A stretch of DNA of 64,000 nt from Basidiobolus meristosporus CBS 931.73 (GCA_002104905.1 MCFE01000390.1:18834-82833), one strand, 5' to 3'; shown: positions 44,701-56,432, counted from the first letter of the stretch. Notes: generated by a model not told the origin, from the letters alone. Numbers and translations are program-made.

Positions 44701-45627
44701 GCCAGCAAAATACCATCAGAATTACAGCAGAATACCGGCAGATTATCAGAGGGATTTAGTAATTGGGTGTCATTTTACCACTTTGATGCAAGAGATTGAG
44801 TAGCCCACTGGGATGTTGTAGATTTGCCACCCTTCGATAATGTCCACCACAGTAGTAATCCTTAGTTGTATTGAATGATTGATTCCTACTTGAGTTGGTA
44901 GCCCATCATTGAGTCTGGTAACTAATCTGTCCCTGTAAAGGCATGTATCATGATCATCTAGCTGCTGCTATTCAGACTTCGAAACCTAATCCGCTCAGAC
45001 CAGTAGAATCAACCTTGGATACTCACCAACGCTTTGATTTGAGAGCAAAAGAGAAGCTTGAACATGAGCATGATTATTTCAGGTCACGTCGTAAGCATGT
45101 GCGATATAGACGAACCCGAGTCTGTTTCTGCTCTTTGGGAACCGGATCCACCCCCCTCAGCAGACTAAGACAGTATCTGAGGTCGGGTTTATTGACATCC
45201 CTAGATACGGTTGTCTGGCAACTACTCTGCAAACAGGCTAGAATTCTGGTGGCCTCGGCTGGCATGATGGTGATGTTGTCGCACTCCAAGAAGCCATTCT
45301 ATACGGGCTGGCCAATTGATGCTCAGGATTGGTAATCAATTGCGTGCGAGCATAGATCAGGAGCGACCTCCAGCCCCCTGGGTGGGATTGGTCTGCTATG
45401 TATAGAATATTACCCACTGATGAAGTACCCTGAAAATCCACATCGTGACGGTTGCGGTTCGGATTTAGTAATTTCCTCCACATGAGTATGTCATTGTGGG
45501 GAAATCTGCAATGCCGGGCTGACACCTTCAATACCATACACAACATCCAAATAGTATTTGCAAGCAATGGGAGTGTACAAATCGGGTCGATCGTGAGACC
45601 AAGCCTCAGTCTCAAGAAATCCCAAGA
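41765..45627. other. Long intergenic region without a recognisable gene
   Basis: Only short, overlapping frames with no recognisable similarity. It includes homopolymer runs of C near 42210 and of G near 42917. No tRNA, repeat array or transposon of the window's families was found. Confidence 0.4.
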
Positions 45628-46470
45628 ATGGGCAAGATTGTTTTGACGGGAACCACCGGGAAATTGGGCTAAGTTTTGAGGCATCTTCTATGTCAGGTGA
45701 CTCCATCAGAGATCATAGTGTCAGTCTACAATGTCGAAGGGCATCAAGACCTGCACGGCCAAGGCATCGAAGCTCGTTCCGGGGACTTTGAAACCCCGAG
45801 GAGTCTGATATCTGCTTTTAACGGCGGTGACGAGCTTTTGCTGGTTTCGCTACTCATCATGGACGACGAATATCGATCGGTGGTACAGATCGGCGCCATC
45901 GACGCAGCTAAGCAGGCTGGCAAAAAGCATATCTACCATACCTCTCTTGCCTATGGCGACGCTAGCGAAGCTAATGTGATGAAGGCTCACTTTGCCACGG
46001 AGCGATATCTAAGAGTATCAGGTCTGAGCTACACCGTCATCCTCGAGTGTTGCTATACGGACAGTGACCCTGTTTACCTTGGTTTCTTTGAGCCTTCCTC
46101 CAATGAGGTAGCGGTGCCTAGAGATGTTCCTGTTTCATATGCTGACCGCGAAGAGCTCGGTGGGACAACAGCGAAGACAATTGCTGGTGGTAAGTATAAA
46201 AATCAGATAGTCACGCTGACCGGCTCGAAAGCGTACACGTTGCAGGAAACCACCGACCTTGTATCTTCATGTCTGAAAAAGCCTATCGCCTTCAGGAAAG
46301 TGAATGATTCCGAGTGGGTGCAACGCCATGCTGACAAGGCCTACGCTGAATGGCGGCTTAGCTCATTCAGATCTATGGAGGGCGGGGACTGCACCCAAGT
46401 CCATCCAGACCTTGAAGAGTTATTGGGCCGACCACGCCAAATAGATGTCCTGCAGGGGATTCTATTCTAG
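45628..46470 (+). pseudogene. NmrA-like NAD(P)-binding protein with premature stop
   Basis: The frame from the ATG at 45628 begins MGKIVLTGTTGKLG, the glycine-rich dinucleotide-binding motif of the atypical short-chain dehydrogenases (NmrA/QorB-type quinone reductases). Codon 15 is TAA (45670-45672). The same frame then continues unbroken for 266 codons through VLRHLLCQ, SLLIMDDEYRSVVQIGAIDA, the VYLGFF region and LEELLGRP near the end. Apart from that stop the length (about 279 residues) and motif order fit the family. No start downstream would keep the nucleotide-binding motif. It is either a recently inactivated gene, a readthrough case, or a sequence error. Its GC-rich codon use matches the arrestin and SNG1-like genes. 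Confidence 0.8.
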
Positions 46471-49400
46471 GTGCACTTTCAATCCATGTATGTGAGCGGA
46501 TTACGAATTATTCAATATGGTATCGGGGAATGATGGTAGCATTGATCCCAATTGGCGAGCTTGATATACAGTATTGCTGTATTCAAACTGAGGCGAGGCT
46601 TGTTCAAAGTTGCTTGTAACAATGGAAGGTCTATGATTATTCATACTTTCGGTACTACCGCCTGTGATTACTACACAAGCAATGCAAATGATGTTTCGCT
46701 GACACACATCTTATAGAGAAGATGCATAAATTGAATTTCTACTGATGCTCATGAATCAGAGCTTGGCCAACTTTTCCTTTTATCGACCATGCCTAGTACG
46801 ATGCAGAGAAATACCGGGCGCTACGTTGTTTACTGGCTGCTCTCATATCCTGCACACGGATCATATTTATAGATACTTCCCATTCAAAGCTATTTATATG
46901 TGGGTGTAGGCAGATTCGGAGGTTTGAGCTCGATCTAAACCAGTCGAACTTGGGCTGCTCTAATGATAAGAATGGCACCAGTCTCTCAAGGCGGGCACCC
47001 AATCATCATATTGGAGATGGGTATGGCATTATAGACTGCTTCATTGGGATACTACAACATCATGTCAGATAGTGCCACCCTCAAATACGTATCGAGGCGA
47101 CTTGGGAGTTAGAATGCCGCAGATATGCCTACATCTTTGAGCGTTTGTAGGTACTTCATCGCCGTACAACCACTTTCTAAGAAGTATGCCAAACTCTTCC
47201 CAAAGCTACATGGATCTGTAGCACCCTTTCGGGATTTACCCCCGTTTGTTGCGATATTTGCCTGAAATTCCAGTTCGTATATTTTTTCGAATCACTTCGA
47301 TTTGGGCATTGGGTTTAAAAACTGATTTGCGACATTTGGGGAATTCTGGAATCCAGCCAAGTGATAAGATTGGCTGAAAACCATCTAATAAACTTCAGTA
47401 ACCATACTGCTAAGCCTGATGTGAAAATCCAAGGTGGTGTCTACGATATGATTAGTAAATGCACTCATGAGGTTGTGATATTAAAAATGGGCTATAGTTG
47501 GTGAGTTAGAACGGGCCTCTTGGGGGTGAGAGCGTCTTACATAGGTGAAATAGACACTGGGCATTATCTCCAGCCTTGAATCGGAAGCAAATGGATTTGA
47601 GGAGTATGCCACGGAAAATACGCTCAAAGTTCGGGCTCTTTTGGGAAACTCTGGAAGCTTGCATTCTTTTCAATAACTCGCTGGATCTGAGGAGATTTCA
47701 AGAATACCTTACAGATAAATGCTAACACAAAAGGCCTATTTAGTGCAAGCATCTTCCGTACTATGCTTTGCATATTGATTTGTGTATTAATGTATGATAG
47801 CTAGTCAACAACAAACTACACCAGGAACTCATGTCGTCATATCATGCGTGTCTTTCCAGTCTTATGCGGATTTGGACCTATTGAGTCAAAAAGGGAGCAG
47901 CCGCACATATGTGATGGTGGATAGGAGAGGGAAGATGGTGTCCGTAGAGAGTGCCCACTGAGGTTGATGCTTTGGCGCCATATGCCACTGTTGCTGGTGC
48001 TACTGTAATTGTGGACCAGGCTGCCCTTGTTACCACTGATGCTGCTTATACCATATTCATTGAATTGATTACAGCCCAAACCTGAGGTTTAGCTAGTTGC
48101 GATTGTAGCCACTGTAAATACCAAACATGCCTGTCTGATAGCCCATGAAGCCTGCACTTGACAGCGCTGCAGCTAGAGAGGTGCTTTGGAGATCTACTGC
48201 TAATATCGAACCAAACATTACCGGGATCGCTACTCTTTACAATGACCAAGGCTATTGCTGAAACATCAAGAATCAACGACCATTGGACAACTTGCTTGCT
48301 TGTGATTGGATTTTGCGAAATGATGCATGGTAGGCTCATCAGGCAGTCATTATTCCGCCTCACTAATCATGAAATTGAACAACCTTACTCTACATTTGCT
48401 GATGGGATTCGGCCTAAAATCGGAGATCGCGGATTCTTTAGGCCCCTGGTCCGAGTGCAGTGTTGGGGATTTTTCCAATACTGGTGTGTAGAGCAAAAGC
48501 CAAAATTTCCAATTACCATAAGAGCCTTACATACCACCTAAGGATGCGCCACCATGCACCGTTGCCAGGATTTAGGCTATCTCTGCTGCAAACGATTGGC
48601 TTGCACATAATGGCCCTATCCCAATTAGTCGGTAAATCGTAAATCGTAAATCGATTGAAGATTTTTTCTACAATTCAGGATGATGAAAACAACAGATAGG
48701 GTCCTTCCACACACCAGTCCATATTTGGTTTTTGGGAAATTCCACTCCGCTCTTAAAAAAACCACCAAGTTTCTTCTAAATACCCCGAATCACTTCCAAA
48801 TCCCCCACGCCCACCTAATCTCTTTCCAACTTTCTGTCCGATCTGCGCATAAGTGTTCTAGGGGTTTTCCTTACATGGTGAGCTGCTCATTACTTGGAAG
48901 CAGTTTAGACAGAGGCTCAAAGTAAGCCGAGGTTCCCTTGGTAAGGAATGATACGGTCTAGAACCGAAAGTCTCCTTGAGCTCGGGCTGGTTGCTTCATA
49001 TTACATATTGCTATATGCACCAACAAGCTTAAGACACCCACAGCATTGAATCCCGGGCTATCAAGAATCAGATACAGGGTGGCACCACCAATTTTAGAAA
49101 TGAAAAATTGCTGGAATCATTACATTACAAGCAGTGGGATCTACGGTTTCTCGGGAGTGGTAGATAGTCTAGATTTGCTGAACCTTGTCATCAAACTGGT
49201 TTTCATGGCAACCTATATCGGTGGAATGGTGGGCGCTGTACCATTAAGAAATGATGAGCAGAGATTTCGAAATACACCTCAGGTATTCTTGAAGGCCATG
49301 CACTTTTGACCCGACTCTGTGTGCGCATCGCCCTTGCAACGGCTCTCTTTCCGGAACTTTGGGTCACCTAGGATTGTAAACTAGGCAGGCTTTCCGTTGA

Positions 49401-49540
49401 TGCCGGGCAACGCTCATGATTGGCTATCCATTTAGGACCAATTCATTCCAGGGGGAGGCTCTAACCATATATGTACTAGAGCTATCCGTCTCCGGGCCGA
49501 GCAGCATCCAGATACTTGGAAGTCACGGCTTCGTGTAGAG
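46471..49540. other. Long intergenic region without a recognisable gene
   Basis: No frame with recognisable similarity and no repeat of the families seen elsewhere. A short direct repeat (about TAAATCG three times) lies near 48633-48655. Confidence 0.4.
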
Positions 49541-49550
49541 CATATAAATG
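49541..49550 (+). promoter_or_regulatory. TATA-like box just before the SNG1-like gene
   Basis: GCATATAAAT ends only five bases before the first in-frame ATG at 49556. If it is the working TATA box, transcription would start beyond that ATG and the in-frame ATGs at 49583 or 49643 would be used. Confidence 0.4.
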
Positions 49551-49555
49551 GGCAG

Positions 49556-50986
49556 ATGCAGGTTTCAAAGCAAACCACACCGATGACAAACACCACTGCC
49601 GTCCAAGACCACGGGTATTATACACAGAGGCAAGAGCCGGCCATGGAGTTTTACGCTGATCAGGATAAAACGGAAAAGAGCATACGCGCGAATTCCTGGC
49701 TAGACCTTCTGCCTTCCTTACCAAAAAAACCTTTGGCCATTGTTTGCATGATGCTAGTTGTTGTTGCAATAGGCTATGAGTGGATGTATGTGGGTCTCCT
49801 CTGGGATCCTCTTGGGCGCATTCCTCATCTTACAGTAGCACTAGTCAATCAAGACAAGGGGTTCAACCTGCCGGATACATCGCCGCTGAAGCAGCTGACC
49901 ACCGACCTCTTCAATGGAGAGAGTGCAGGGGCGTTTATTGCCAGCACCATAATGGATCCGGAGCTTCCTATCTATCACACCTTCAAATGGAGTCAGCTAC
50001 CGGACACCACATCTAGAGATCAGGCAATCGAACATGTGAGCCGAGGAGATTCCTGGGCTTTGCTGTACATCCCTTCGAATTTCTCGCAGAATTTCTTGTC
50101 CGCTACTGACCGTGCTACCCGCCAACCTTGGGAAGCTGAATGGATCTCTGATGAAGGCCGAAATCCAAATACCCAGATGTTCTTGTTGGACGCCAAGATG
50201 CAGGTGTTTTCGGCGTTCTCTACTTCGTTGGCTAGTCAATTTCTATCCAGCAAGGCAGGCCCTATACTAGTTCAAGCATTTGATCCCACTTTCTGGACAA
50301 ACTCGCTTCAGGTACACGAGACGACTCTTCATCCTCTGCAGGATTACGGATCGAATTTTGCAAGCTACCTGTCATTTGTTGTCTCGTACATTGTATGCCT
50401 GCTGACGGTAGTCATGGTGTACAGGCTATCGAGAATTGGCGACATACTCAAGTCAAGGAGGTATCCCGCGTTTCGCGTCGTAGTAACCTGGAGACTAGTC
50501 GCGGCATTCATAGCCTTGCTTCAGAGTATGGTTATCATCATACCGTTTGTTAGCTTGAAGCATCACCAGTTTGAATGGAAAAACGCTGGATATGCCATCG
50601 CCTTCATTTGGTATACCAGCTTGGCTTTCCAAAGCACCCTGTTTCTGGCGGCCAACATCTTCACCCCGGAGCTCTTCCAAATCCCAAGTGCTCTCTTCAT
50701 GATCTTGCAGCTGACTACATCCGGTGGTATCTATGCTTTAGAGCTGCAGCCAGGCTTCGCCAGAATAGGGGAGGCATTCCCGATGTACTACGGTATCCGT
50801 GGGCTGCGAAGCATCTTTTACGGATCATTGACACACAAGATGTGGATCAACTGGTTGGTCATCACCGCTTGGATCGTTATTCCAGGAGGTATATCTACAC
50901 TTTGGACCAGACGCAAGATCAAGACTCTTAGATTAGACGATTGGACTAAGGACCAGAGTGGCTCTCTAGGGGAGCGGTCTTGTTAA
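49556..50986 (+). CDS. SNG1-like membrane protein (DUF3533)
   Basis: A 476-residue membrane protein without introns. One hydrophobic segment lies at about 60-82 (AIVCMMLVVVAIGY). A long loop, probably outside the cytoplasm, follows (about 83-268, with HLTVALVNQDKG near 91-102 as in the DUF3533/YhgE-Pip family). Further membrane segments lie at about 269-290, 309-332, 343-366, 374-396 and 429-449. This arrangement, one segment plus loop plus five, fits fungal SNG1 proteins, which are linked to resistance to nitrosoguanidine and affect membrane lipid asymmetry in yeast. The exact substrate is unknown. The start is uncertain: a TATA-like box lies just before this ATG, so Met10 (49583) or Met30 (49643) may be the real start. 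Confidence 0.85.
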   Translation: MQVSKQTTPMTNTTAVQDHGYYTQRQEPAMEFYADQDKTEKSIRANSWLDLLPSLPKKPLAIVCMMLVVVAIGYEWMYVGLLWDPLGRIPHLTVALVNQDKGFNLPDTSPLKQLTTDLFNGESAGAFIASTIMDPELPIYHTFKWSQLPDTTSRDQAIEHVSRGDSWALLYIPSNFSQNFLSATDRATRQPWEAEWISDEGRNPNTQMFLLDAKMQVFSAFSTSLASQFLSSKAGPILVQAFDPTFWTNSLQVHETTLHPLQDYGSNFASYLSFVVSYIVCLLTVVMVYRLSRIGDILKSRRYPAFRVVVTWRLVAAFIALLQSMVIIIPFVSLKHHQFEWKNAGYAIAFIWYTSLAFQSTLFLAANIFTPELFQIPSALFMILQLTTSGGIYALELQPGFARIGEAFPMYYGIRGLRSIFYGSLTHKMWINWLVITAWIVIPGGISTLWTRRKIKTLRLDDWTKDQSGSLGERSC

Positions 50987-51810
50987 TCAGAGTATCTAGA
51001 TCTATTTTAGCATTATTCCTTTAATAATAGAGTCGAGAAATGGCAAATAAACATTTTCAAAACCTATTCCGAGGGGTCGGAGTAGCGAATCCACTTCGTT
51101 GTTTCATCGATTCATTCGTGAGGGCCAAGAATATTCGATGGCTGATGAAGACTTGTGCCCACCATGAGTAACGACCAGGGATTCTTACACCGTTCTACAA
51201 GAAGTGAGCTAGCACTTAGGCCCTGTTGATGACTATGTAGACCGGGTTGTTGTGCTGCCAGTAAGATGGATTAGATAACCCCATTCCAAAATCTTTGGAA
51301 TATCCCTGCCAATGGAATCTGATAAGATGAAGTGAAATGCGCTTAAATGCCCAACAATTAATCCGGCGATTTGGTTGTCTTCCATATGTGGTGCAACCTG
51401 GGACGCAGTTTGGGAAACCGAGAGACGCTACTAGTGTGGGTTACATTGCATTATAAGACATACGTTTACCCACGTATTTAACAGTGAATGCGCAATCTTT
51501 TCAATTTGTTGGCCATACTTCTAGCTCTTTTGTTACGCACATCAAACCAAGTCCAAAGGGATCACATAGTGAGCTAAATGTCCACGCAAGCGAGATTGGT
51601 CAAACTGGTTATGCCACTCTAGTAGATTCTCAACAGTGGGAATTCAGCACAATCACCATATATCCCAACTATATACTTGAAGCCCATCCTAACCTGGTTA
51701 CAGGTGGAAAACAGAAATCTGCGCCTTCCTTGGAATCTTGGGGAGCAGGAAGTATATGTGGATATTTAACTGCTGGCACGCTGGTTGTGCCAAAACCAAC
51801 ACTCTCGATT
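50987..51810. other. Intergenic, no convincing gene
   Basis: It lies between the SNG1-like gene and the first LINE 3' end. One 121-codon plus-strand frame (51484-51849) has no similarity that I recognise and runs into LINE sequence. Confidence 0.4.
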
Positions 51811-51816
51811 TGCTTA

Positions 51817-52740
51817 AGGGGGGGGGGTGAGACAGTCACCAACAGGTGAAATCCTTATTTCAGCTGAAACAAAGAAGCCAGCGCTACTGTTGTAGCTTTG
51901 ATACAAGAGTGTGTAGCTGAGAAGAATTTGTAGGTAAGTTGACAAGGAGAGATGATAGTTCTTCAGTGCTCATGACACTGTTCAATGGGAAGGGGGGTAG
52001 CAAGAGGGGTAAGAATGATATGTAAACAACATTAATAAGGGGAATATGATATGGATTGATATTCATTATAAAGGGAGTGTGCTGCTTTGGATATTGCTGC
52101 TAAAGGTCTGTCAAGTACTTCAGGTAGGCCAGCTTGGGGTTTTCTGACTGCAGAATACATAGCTCAAACTTCTAAAGGCATGGTCAGTAGGTTCCCAGAA
52201 AAACTGGTCAGAGACATTTTGAGAGGATTGCTTAGCAATACTTTTGTCAAGCACTACCTCCAGAGTGTGATGGTTGATAAATCCCATGTTAACAATCTTA
52301 GATAAGTTGTAACCTGGTTGCTTGAGATACATCCTATACTCAGATATAGGAATAAACTCCACATTGGCAAAGTAGCAGACAGCCCAGTCAGTAGCAGGAG
52401 GTAAATCAGAAGTGGCAGGAAACTTTCTTTTTGTCTTAGGCGGAGCAGCAGGATGTCTTAAGGAAGCAGGAACAAACTTTTTGACAGCTTCAGAGCAGGA
52501 AGAGTGAGCAGGAGCAGATGAATCTTGGGGAGTCTTGTTGACAGGAAGAGTAGGCACTGGGACAATAGATTCTTGCAGATCAGAGAAGGCAGAAAACAGC
52601 TTTTGTACTTGTTTCTTGAGTAGTGCATTTTCAGCTTCAACAAGTGCAAGCCTTTCCTCAAGGAAGAAAATCCGAAGGGAATGGAGTGAAGGCATAAGAA
52701 ATAAGAAGAAGAGGGAAGGAAAGGGTGGGTGGGTTTTGTT
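51817..52740 (-). mobile_element. Telomere-type LINE, internally deleted (ORF1 fused to RT end)
   Basis: A minus-strand element. Its 3' end has the shared tail (hairpin 51836-51849) followed by a long C-run. The 3' part, 51850-52140, matches the RT carboxyl end at 61195-61460. The 5' part, 52150-52695, is ORF1: MPSLHSLRIFFLEERLALVE then FPATSDLPPATDWAVCYFAN. ORF1 breaks off within the DHAF block and passes straight into the RT end, so most of the RT gene is deleted. Confidence 0.8.
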
Positions 52741-53105
52741 TGGGCAGACCAGACCTCCAGCATCTTATAAAAAATTGCAGAGTTTTGAATTTTAAACAAA
52801 AATGCTTTTGAATAAAGCTTGGGAAAAGTTTTATTTTCTTATGCAAAGAAGATTAGACAATTGTCAAGACTTATTGTAAAAACAACTTCAGGACAAATAA
52901 CTCCCAAGGTTATTTTGACAAAGAGCGGTTTCATCAGTGTCCAATTCTTTATAGCATGTAGGTGCCCCTTATACCTGAAGAAAATGTAGGTTAGTCTAAG
53001 GGGTTTTGTGAACTTAAGTGACGTAGTTGCTTTTGGCATGCTTATTGGTTCCAAAAGTGGAAGTTGTTCTAAGCTTGGTTTCAGTGAAGTGAGGTGATAT
53101 TTTTC
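52740..53105. other. Unassigned sequence between two LINE fragments
   Basis: AT-rich, with no frame or repeat recognised. The left part may be the 5' leader of the preceding LINE, but it does not match the 5' ends at 60644-60711 or 63594-63784. Confidence 0.4.
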
Positions 53106-53481
53106 TTAGGGGGAGGGAAAGTCACCAAGGTAGGTGAAATCTTTATTTGATTTCAGACAAGCCTAACTATAAATAAAGAAGCCAGCTGGGAATCAAAGAT
53201 TCCCAAAGTAAACACTAAGTTGAATATGAATAAATCTAAGCTAAAGTTAAGGCAGTATCCCAGAGTACACTGGAGTTCAGGTTCATGGGGGAGTGAAGTA
53301 GATAAGCTTGAGAGATATAATAATCTTTGCGGAAGCGGGTAACAGCAGGTGAAGGGGAGTTGTTGATAAGTGAAGTGAATCTTGAGAGCAGAGATTCCTC
53401 TAATGGGAAGGTCTTGTAGACTGGAGAATTAGGAAACTCTTTAAAGGCATGGTCAGTAGGTTCCCAGAAAAACTGGTCAGT
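53106..53481 (-). mobile_element. LINE ORF1-element 3' fragment
   Basis: It begins TTAGGGGGAGGG and carries the hairpin tail (53122-53137). It closely matches 62665-63030, covering the 3' UTR and the ORF1 carboxyl end. It is cut at 53481 by inverted Gypsy-B LTR sequence. Confidence 0.85.
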
Positions 53482-53840
53482 GTTGTATCCAAGAGAAAAG
53501 TGTAATAAAACTCTTGGATGAGCTAACTGAACCTAAGTGATAACTAAGTGCAGAATCTTAGAATTGTCAAGGGTGACAGAAATATTAGCAGAGAAGTTCT
53601 GGTCTAATATTGGTTTTATATGTAGTTGAGTTGGGCTATAAAGGCAACAGAGTTGGTTTGCTATACAGGCTAGGCTTGGTGTTCTTGGGAATACTAGATG
53701 TGCTAGGCTTGGGTGGAAACTAGAATGGAACTGTTGAATTCTTAATTTTGCTGAAGCACAATTTTAATTTTGTTGGGACACACACTAAACCAAACAGTTC
53801 AGTAAACTTTATTTATACTTTTCTGATTGAGTTGCATTAG
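53482..53840 (-). repeat. Inverted partial Gypsy-B LTR
   Basis: The reverse complement of the 3' half of the LTR at 54179-54537. It shares the ACTTTTCTCTTGGATACAAC end but is clearly diverged from it. It abuts the full LTR head to head at 53841. Confidence 0.8.
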
Positions 53841-54537
53841 TGTTGTGCATCAACATTTAAAACTTAGCCAATTTTACTCCGTTTGAAAATCTAGTACCCT
53901 AACTGATTTTCCCTAACCCAAACATAACAAATCCCAGTTACAGTTTATTTTATCCCACCTCAGAATCTATTTTTAGCAATCACACCTGATCTATTTTCAA
54001 ATGGTCATTACATTATCAACCTATCTGCCAAGCCTTCCCAGGTGATTAGTCATCTGAGATCTATCCAAACATGGTGCAGTTGCCAAGACATCAGTTGATT
54101 GATGATGTAATTTTCATTTATATTATGCACCTATGAACACCCAAATTGATTTCAATCAATCCAGTCCCTTGGTGCTTACTAATTCAACTTGATCAGAAAA
54201 GTATAAATAAAGTTTACTGAACCTTTTGGTTTAGTGTGTGTCTCAACGAAATTAAGATTCTGTCTCAGCAAAAATAAGAATCCAACAATTCTGTTCCAGT
54301 TTCTATCCAAGCCTAGTATATCTAGCACTCCAAAGAACACCAAGCCTAGCCTGCCTAGCAAACAAATATCATTGCCTTTATAGCCAACCCAGCTATATCC
54401 AAGACCAATATTAGATCAGAATCTTTCTGCTAATATTTCCGCCACTCTCTGACAATTCTAAGATTCTGCACTTAATTGTCCCTTTGGTTCAGTTAAACCA
54501 TTCAAGAGCTTTATTACACTTTCTCTTGGATACAACA
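53841..54537 (+). repeat. Gypsy-B 5' LTR, 697 bp
   Basis: It runs from TGTTGTGCATCAAC to GGATACAACA. A TATA box (AAGTATAAATAAAG) lies near 54200. It is followed by a T-run and the gag start at 54579. No tRNA primer site could be recognised. Confidence 0.88.
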
Positions 54538-54578
54538 TTTTTTTTTGTTGAATTCCGTTACATTCAGCCAATTAGAAG

Positions 54579-56432
54579 ATGTCCTCAGCAGCAAGCAATC
54601 CAAACCTTTCCATGTTGGAAGAAGCCAGAAGAAATCAGGAAGAACTTACTGAACAGCTTGAAAACATCATGCTTGAAAGAAATACCATGATGCTTGAGCA
54701 CTCAAAGCTTGCCAAAACAAGATCTGATAATCACCGTAGAGATGAACTCCTTGAAGTTATATCTGGTTACCAAGATGAAATTGGAATAATTAAGGAAGCA
54801 CTGGAGAATATTGCCATAGTAATTGACAGCATTGAAAATCCACCAAGCCTTGCTCTGCATCAGCCACCAAGAAGTCATGCCTTTGAATCCTCCAGATCTA
54901 CATCTCCTTCTAGACCTGCCCCGGTGGTTGTCCCAAGATCCTTGCCTGTTTATGCTGAAGGCACCAATGCCATCAAGAATCCAACTGAGTTTCTTTACAA
55001 GTTTAGTCACATCTTAGCTGCACACCAGCTAGACCCTGACACCAACTGGGCTAGACTTCTGCCTCTCTGTCTCACAATGCAAGATGCTGACTGGGTTGAA
55101 GTGAACATTCCTTCCAATAGTACGTGGAAAATTGCCCAAAACCTCTTTTGCAGCCATTTTGAAGATCCTCTCAAGAAAGCACATCTGAACTGCGACTTAT
55201 GGAAAACTAAAATGCAAAAAGGTGAATCTGTGCAACACTTCTGTGATAGATTCCAAAGACAAATGAGATTAGCTGGAGTTAGTGATGATAATCCATCGCT
55301 TACTGCTCATTTTCTTTCAAACTTTTCACACCAGCTACAGAGCAATATTGCTATTGTCAAAGCATGCAACCTTGCATGTACCTATGACCAGATCTCAGAG
55401 ATATGTACACTGGAAATCACCTTGACTGCAGCTGTTAGCCAGACTTCAGGCAGCTCAACCCAATATCCCACAACAGCCGGAAAAGAGACCAGTCATGTGA
55501 CCAAGAAGCAGTCAACCGCTACTAAGCACTGTGAGCTTCATGGAAAATGCTATCATTCTACCAGTGAATGCAAAGGCATCACCAAGCAGTCAAACAAGTC
55601 AGGAAACACCGCAGAAAAGCAGCAAAACACCAAAACTGATAATCCATATGCTGATGACAAGTGCTTTAAATGTGGCAATAGGGGACATAGATCACCTGCC
55701 TGTCCTGAGAAGAACTCCACACCATCAGCCAAAACTACCCAGATCCTTGATGATCATTCAGCCAATGATACAATGGGGTATGAAGAAGCATATGAAGAAC
55801 TTACAGTTCAAGATTATCACAACCTCTTTGAGTTTCCGGCTAAAATTGCAACTGTTCAAGAAAAGAAGCAACCAATCACACAGCTCAAAGCCATAGAAGT
55901 GCCACTCACCCTCAATGGCCAATCATACGTAGCACTACTGGATACTGGATCATCCAACTCTATTGTATCACCCAATGTAGTCAGAGAACTCAATTTGGAG
56001 ATAGAAAAACGACCAGGAAAAATCATTCTTGCAGCTAAGGATCTCTCAGCCCCAAGAATTGGCATTACCAACCCAATCAACATACATTGTGGCTCAGTAA
56101 CCATAATCCATCAGATGGAAGTGATTGACATACCAGATGGACCTCAGGTAGTCATTGGTCTGGACACCTTCACCAAACTTGGCTTTCACATAGGCGGACT
56201 ACCGGTTTCCTATCCAGGAATCACTAAAGTCTCAGCCGCTCATAATGGATCAAATCCCAGTGATTATCTCATCCCAACCGGAAGAAGAAGAGTTAACCCC
56301 AACTTTTCAAGAATATTCTCAATCAGTCAAATTGGATATTCAGCCGGCCATAGAGAGAAATCAGGCCATTCCAAGGAACAGCTTCTGCACCATCCCAGAA
56401 TCCATTGTTGCACTAGAGACCCCACCTGGTGA
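54579..56432 (+). CDS. Gypsy-B gag and protease
   Basis: A 617-codon frame. The amino end (about residues 10-85) is a likely coiled coil. A capsid-like region follows at about 130-285. A Cys/His-rich stretch lies at about 318-332. A CX2CX4HX4C zinc knuckle is at 362-375 (CFKCGNRGHRSPAC), and the retropepsin motif LLDTGSS lies near 453-459. The frame overlaps the RT frame at 56245-56432; the last part (after about residue 560) has no family resemblance and is probably read-on after a +1 frame change. Gag packages the element RNA; the protease processes the polyprotein. Whether the change of frame is programmed or a mutation cannot be decided here. Confidence 0.85.
   Translation: MSSAASNPNLSMLEEARRNQEELTEQLENIMLERNTMMLEHSKLAKTRSDNHRRDELLEVISGYQDEIGIIKEALENIAIVIDSIENPPSLALHQPPRSHAFESSRSTSPSRPAPVVVPRSLPVYAEGTNAIKNPTEFLYKFSHILAAHQLDPDTNWARLLPLCLTMQDADWVEVNIPSNSTWKIAQNLFCSHFEDPLKKAHLNCDLWKTKMQKGESVQHFCDRFQRQMRLAGVSDDNPSLTAHFLSNFSHQLQSNIAIVKACNLACTYDQISEICTLEITLTAAVSQTSGSSTQYPTTAGKETSHVTKKQSTATKHCELHGKCYHSTSECKGITKQSNKSGNTAEKQQNTKTDNPYADDKCFKCGNRGHRSPACPEKNSTPSAKTTQILDDHSANDTMGYEEAYEELTVQDYHNLFEFPAKIATVQEKKQPITQLKAIEVPLTLNGQSYVALLDTGSSNSIVSPNVVRELNLEIEKRPGKIILAAKDLSAPRIGITNPINIHCGSVTIIHQMEVIDIPDGPQVVIGLDTFTKLGFHIGGLPVSYPGITKVSAAHNGSNPSDYLIPTGRRRVNPNFSRIFSISQIGYSAGHREKSGHSKEQLLHHPRIHCCTRDPTW

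Noticed and set aside
46185-46200. GGTAAGTAT in the NmrA-like gene looks like a 5' splice site.
   Set aside because: The reading frame continues through it and the encoded block (KYKNQIVTLTG) fits the family, so it is coding sequence.
51484-51849. A 121-codon plus-strand frame before the first LINE.
   Set aside because: No recognisable similarity, and its end runs into the 3' end of a retroelement on the other strand.
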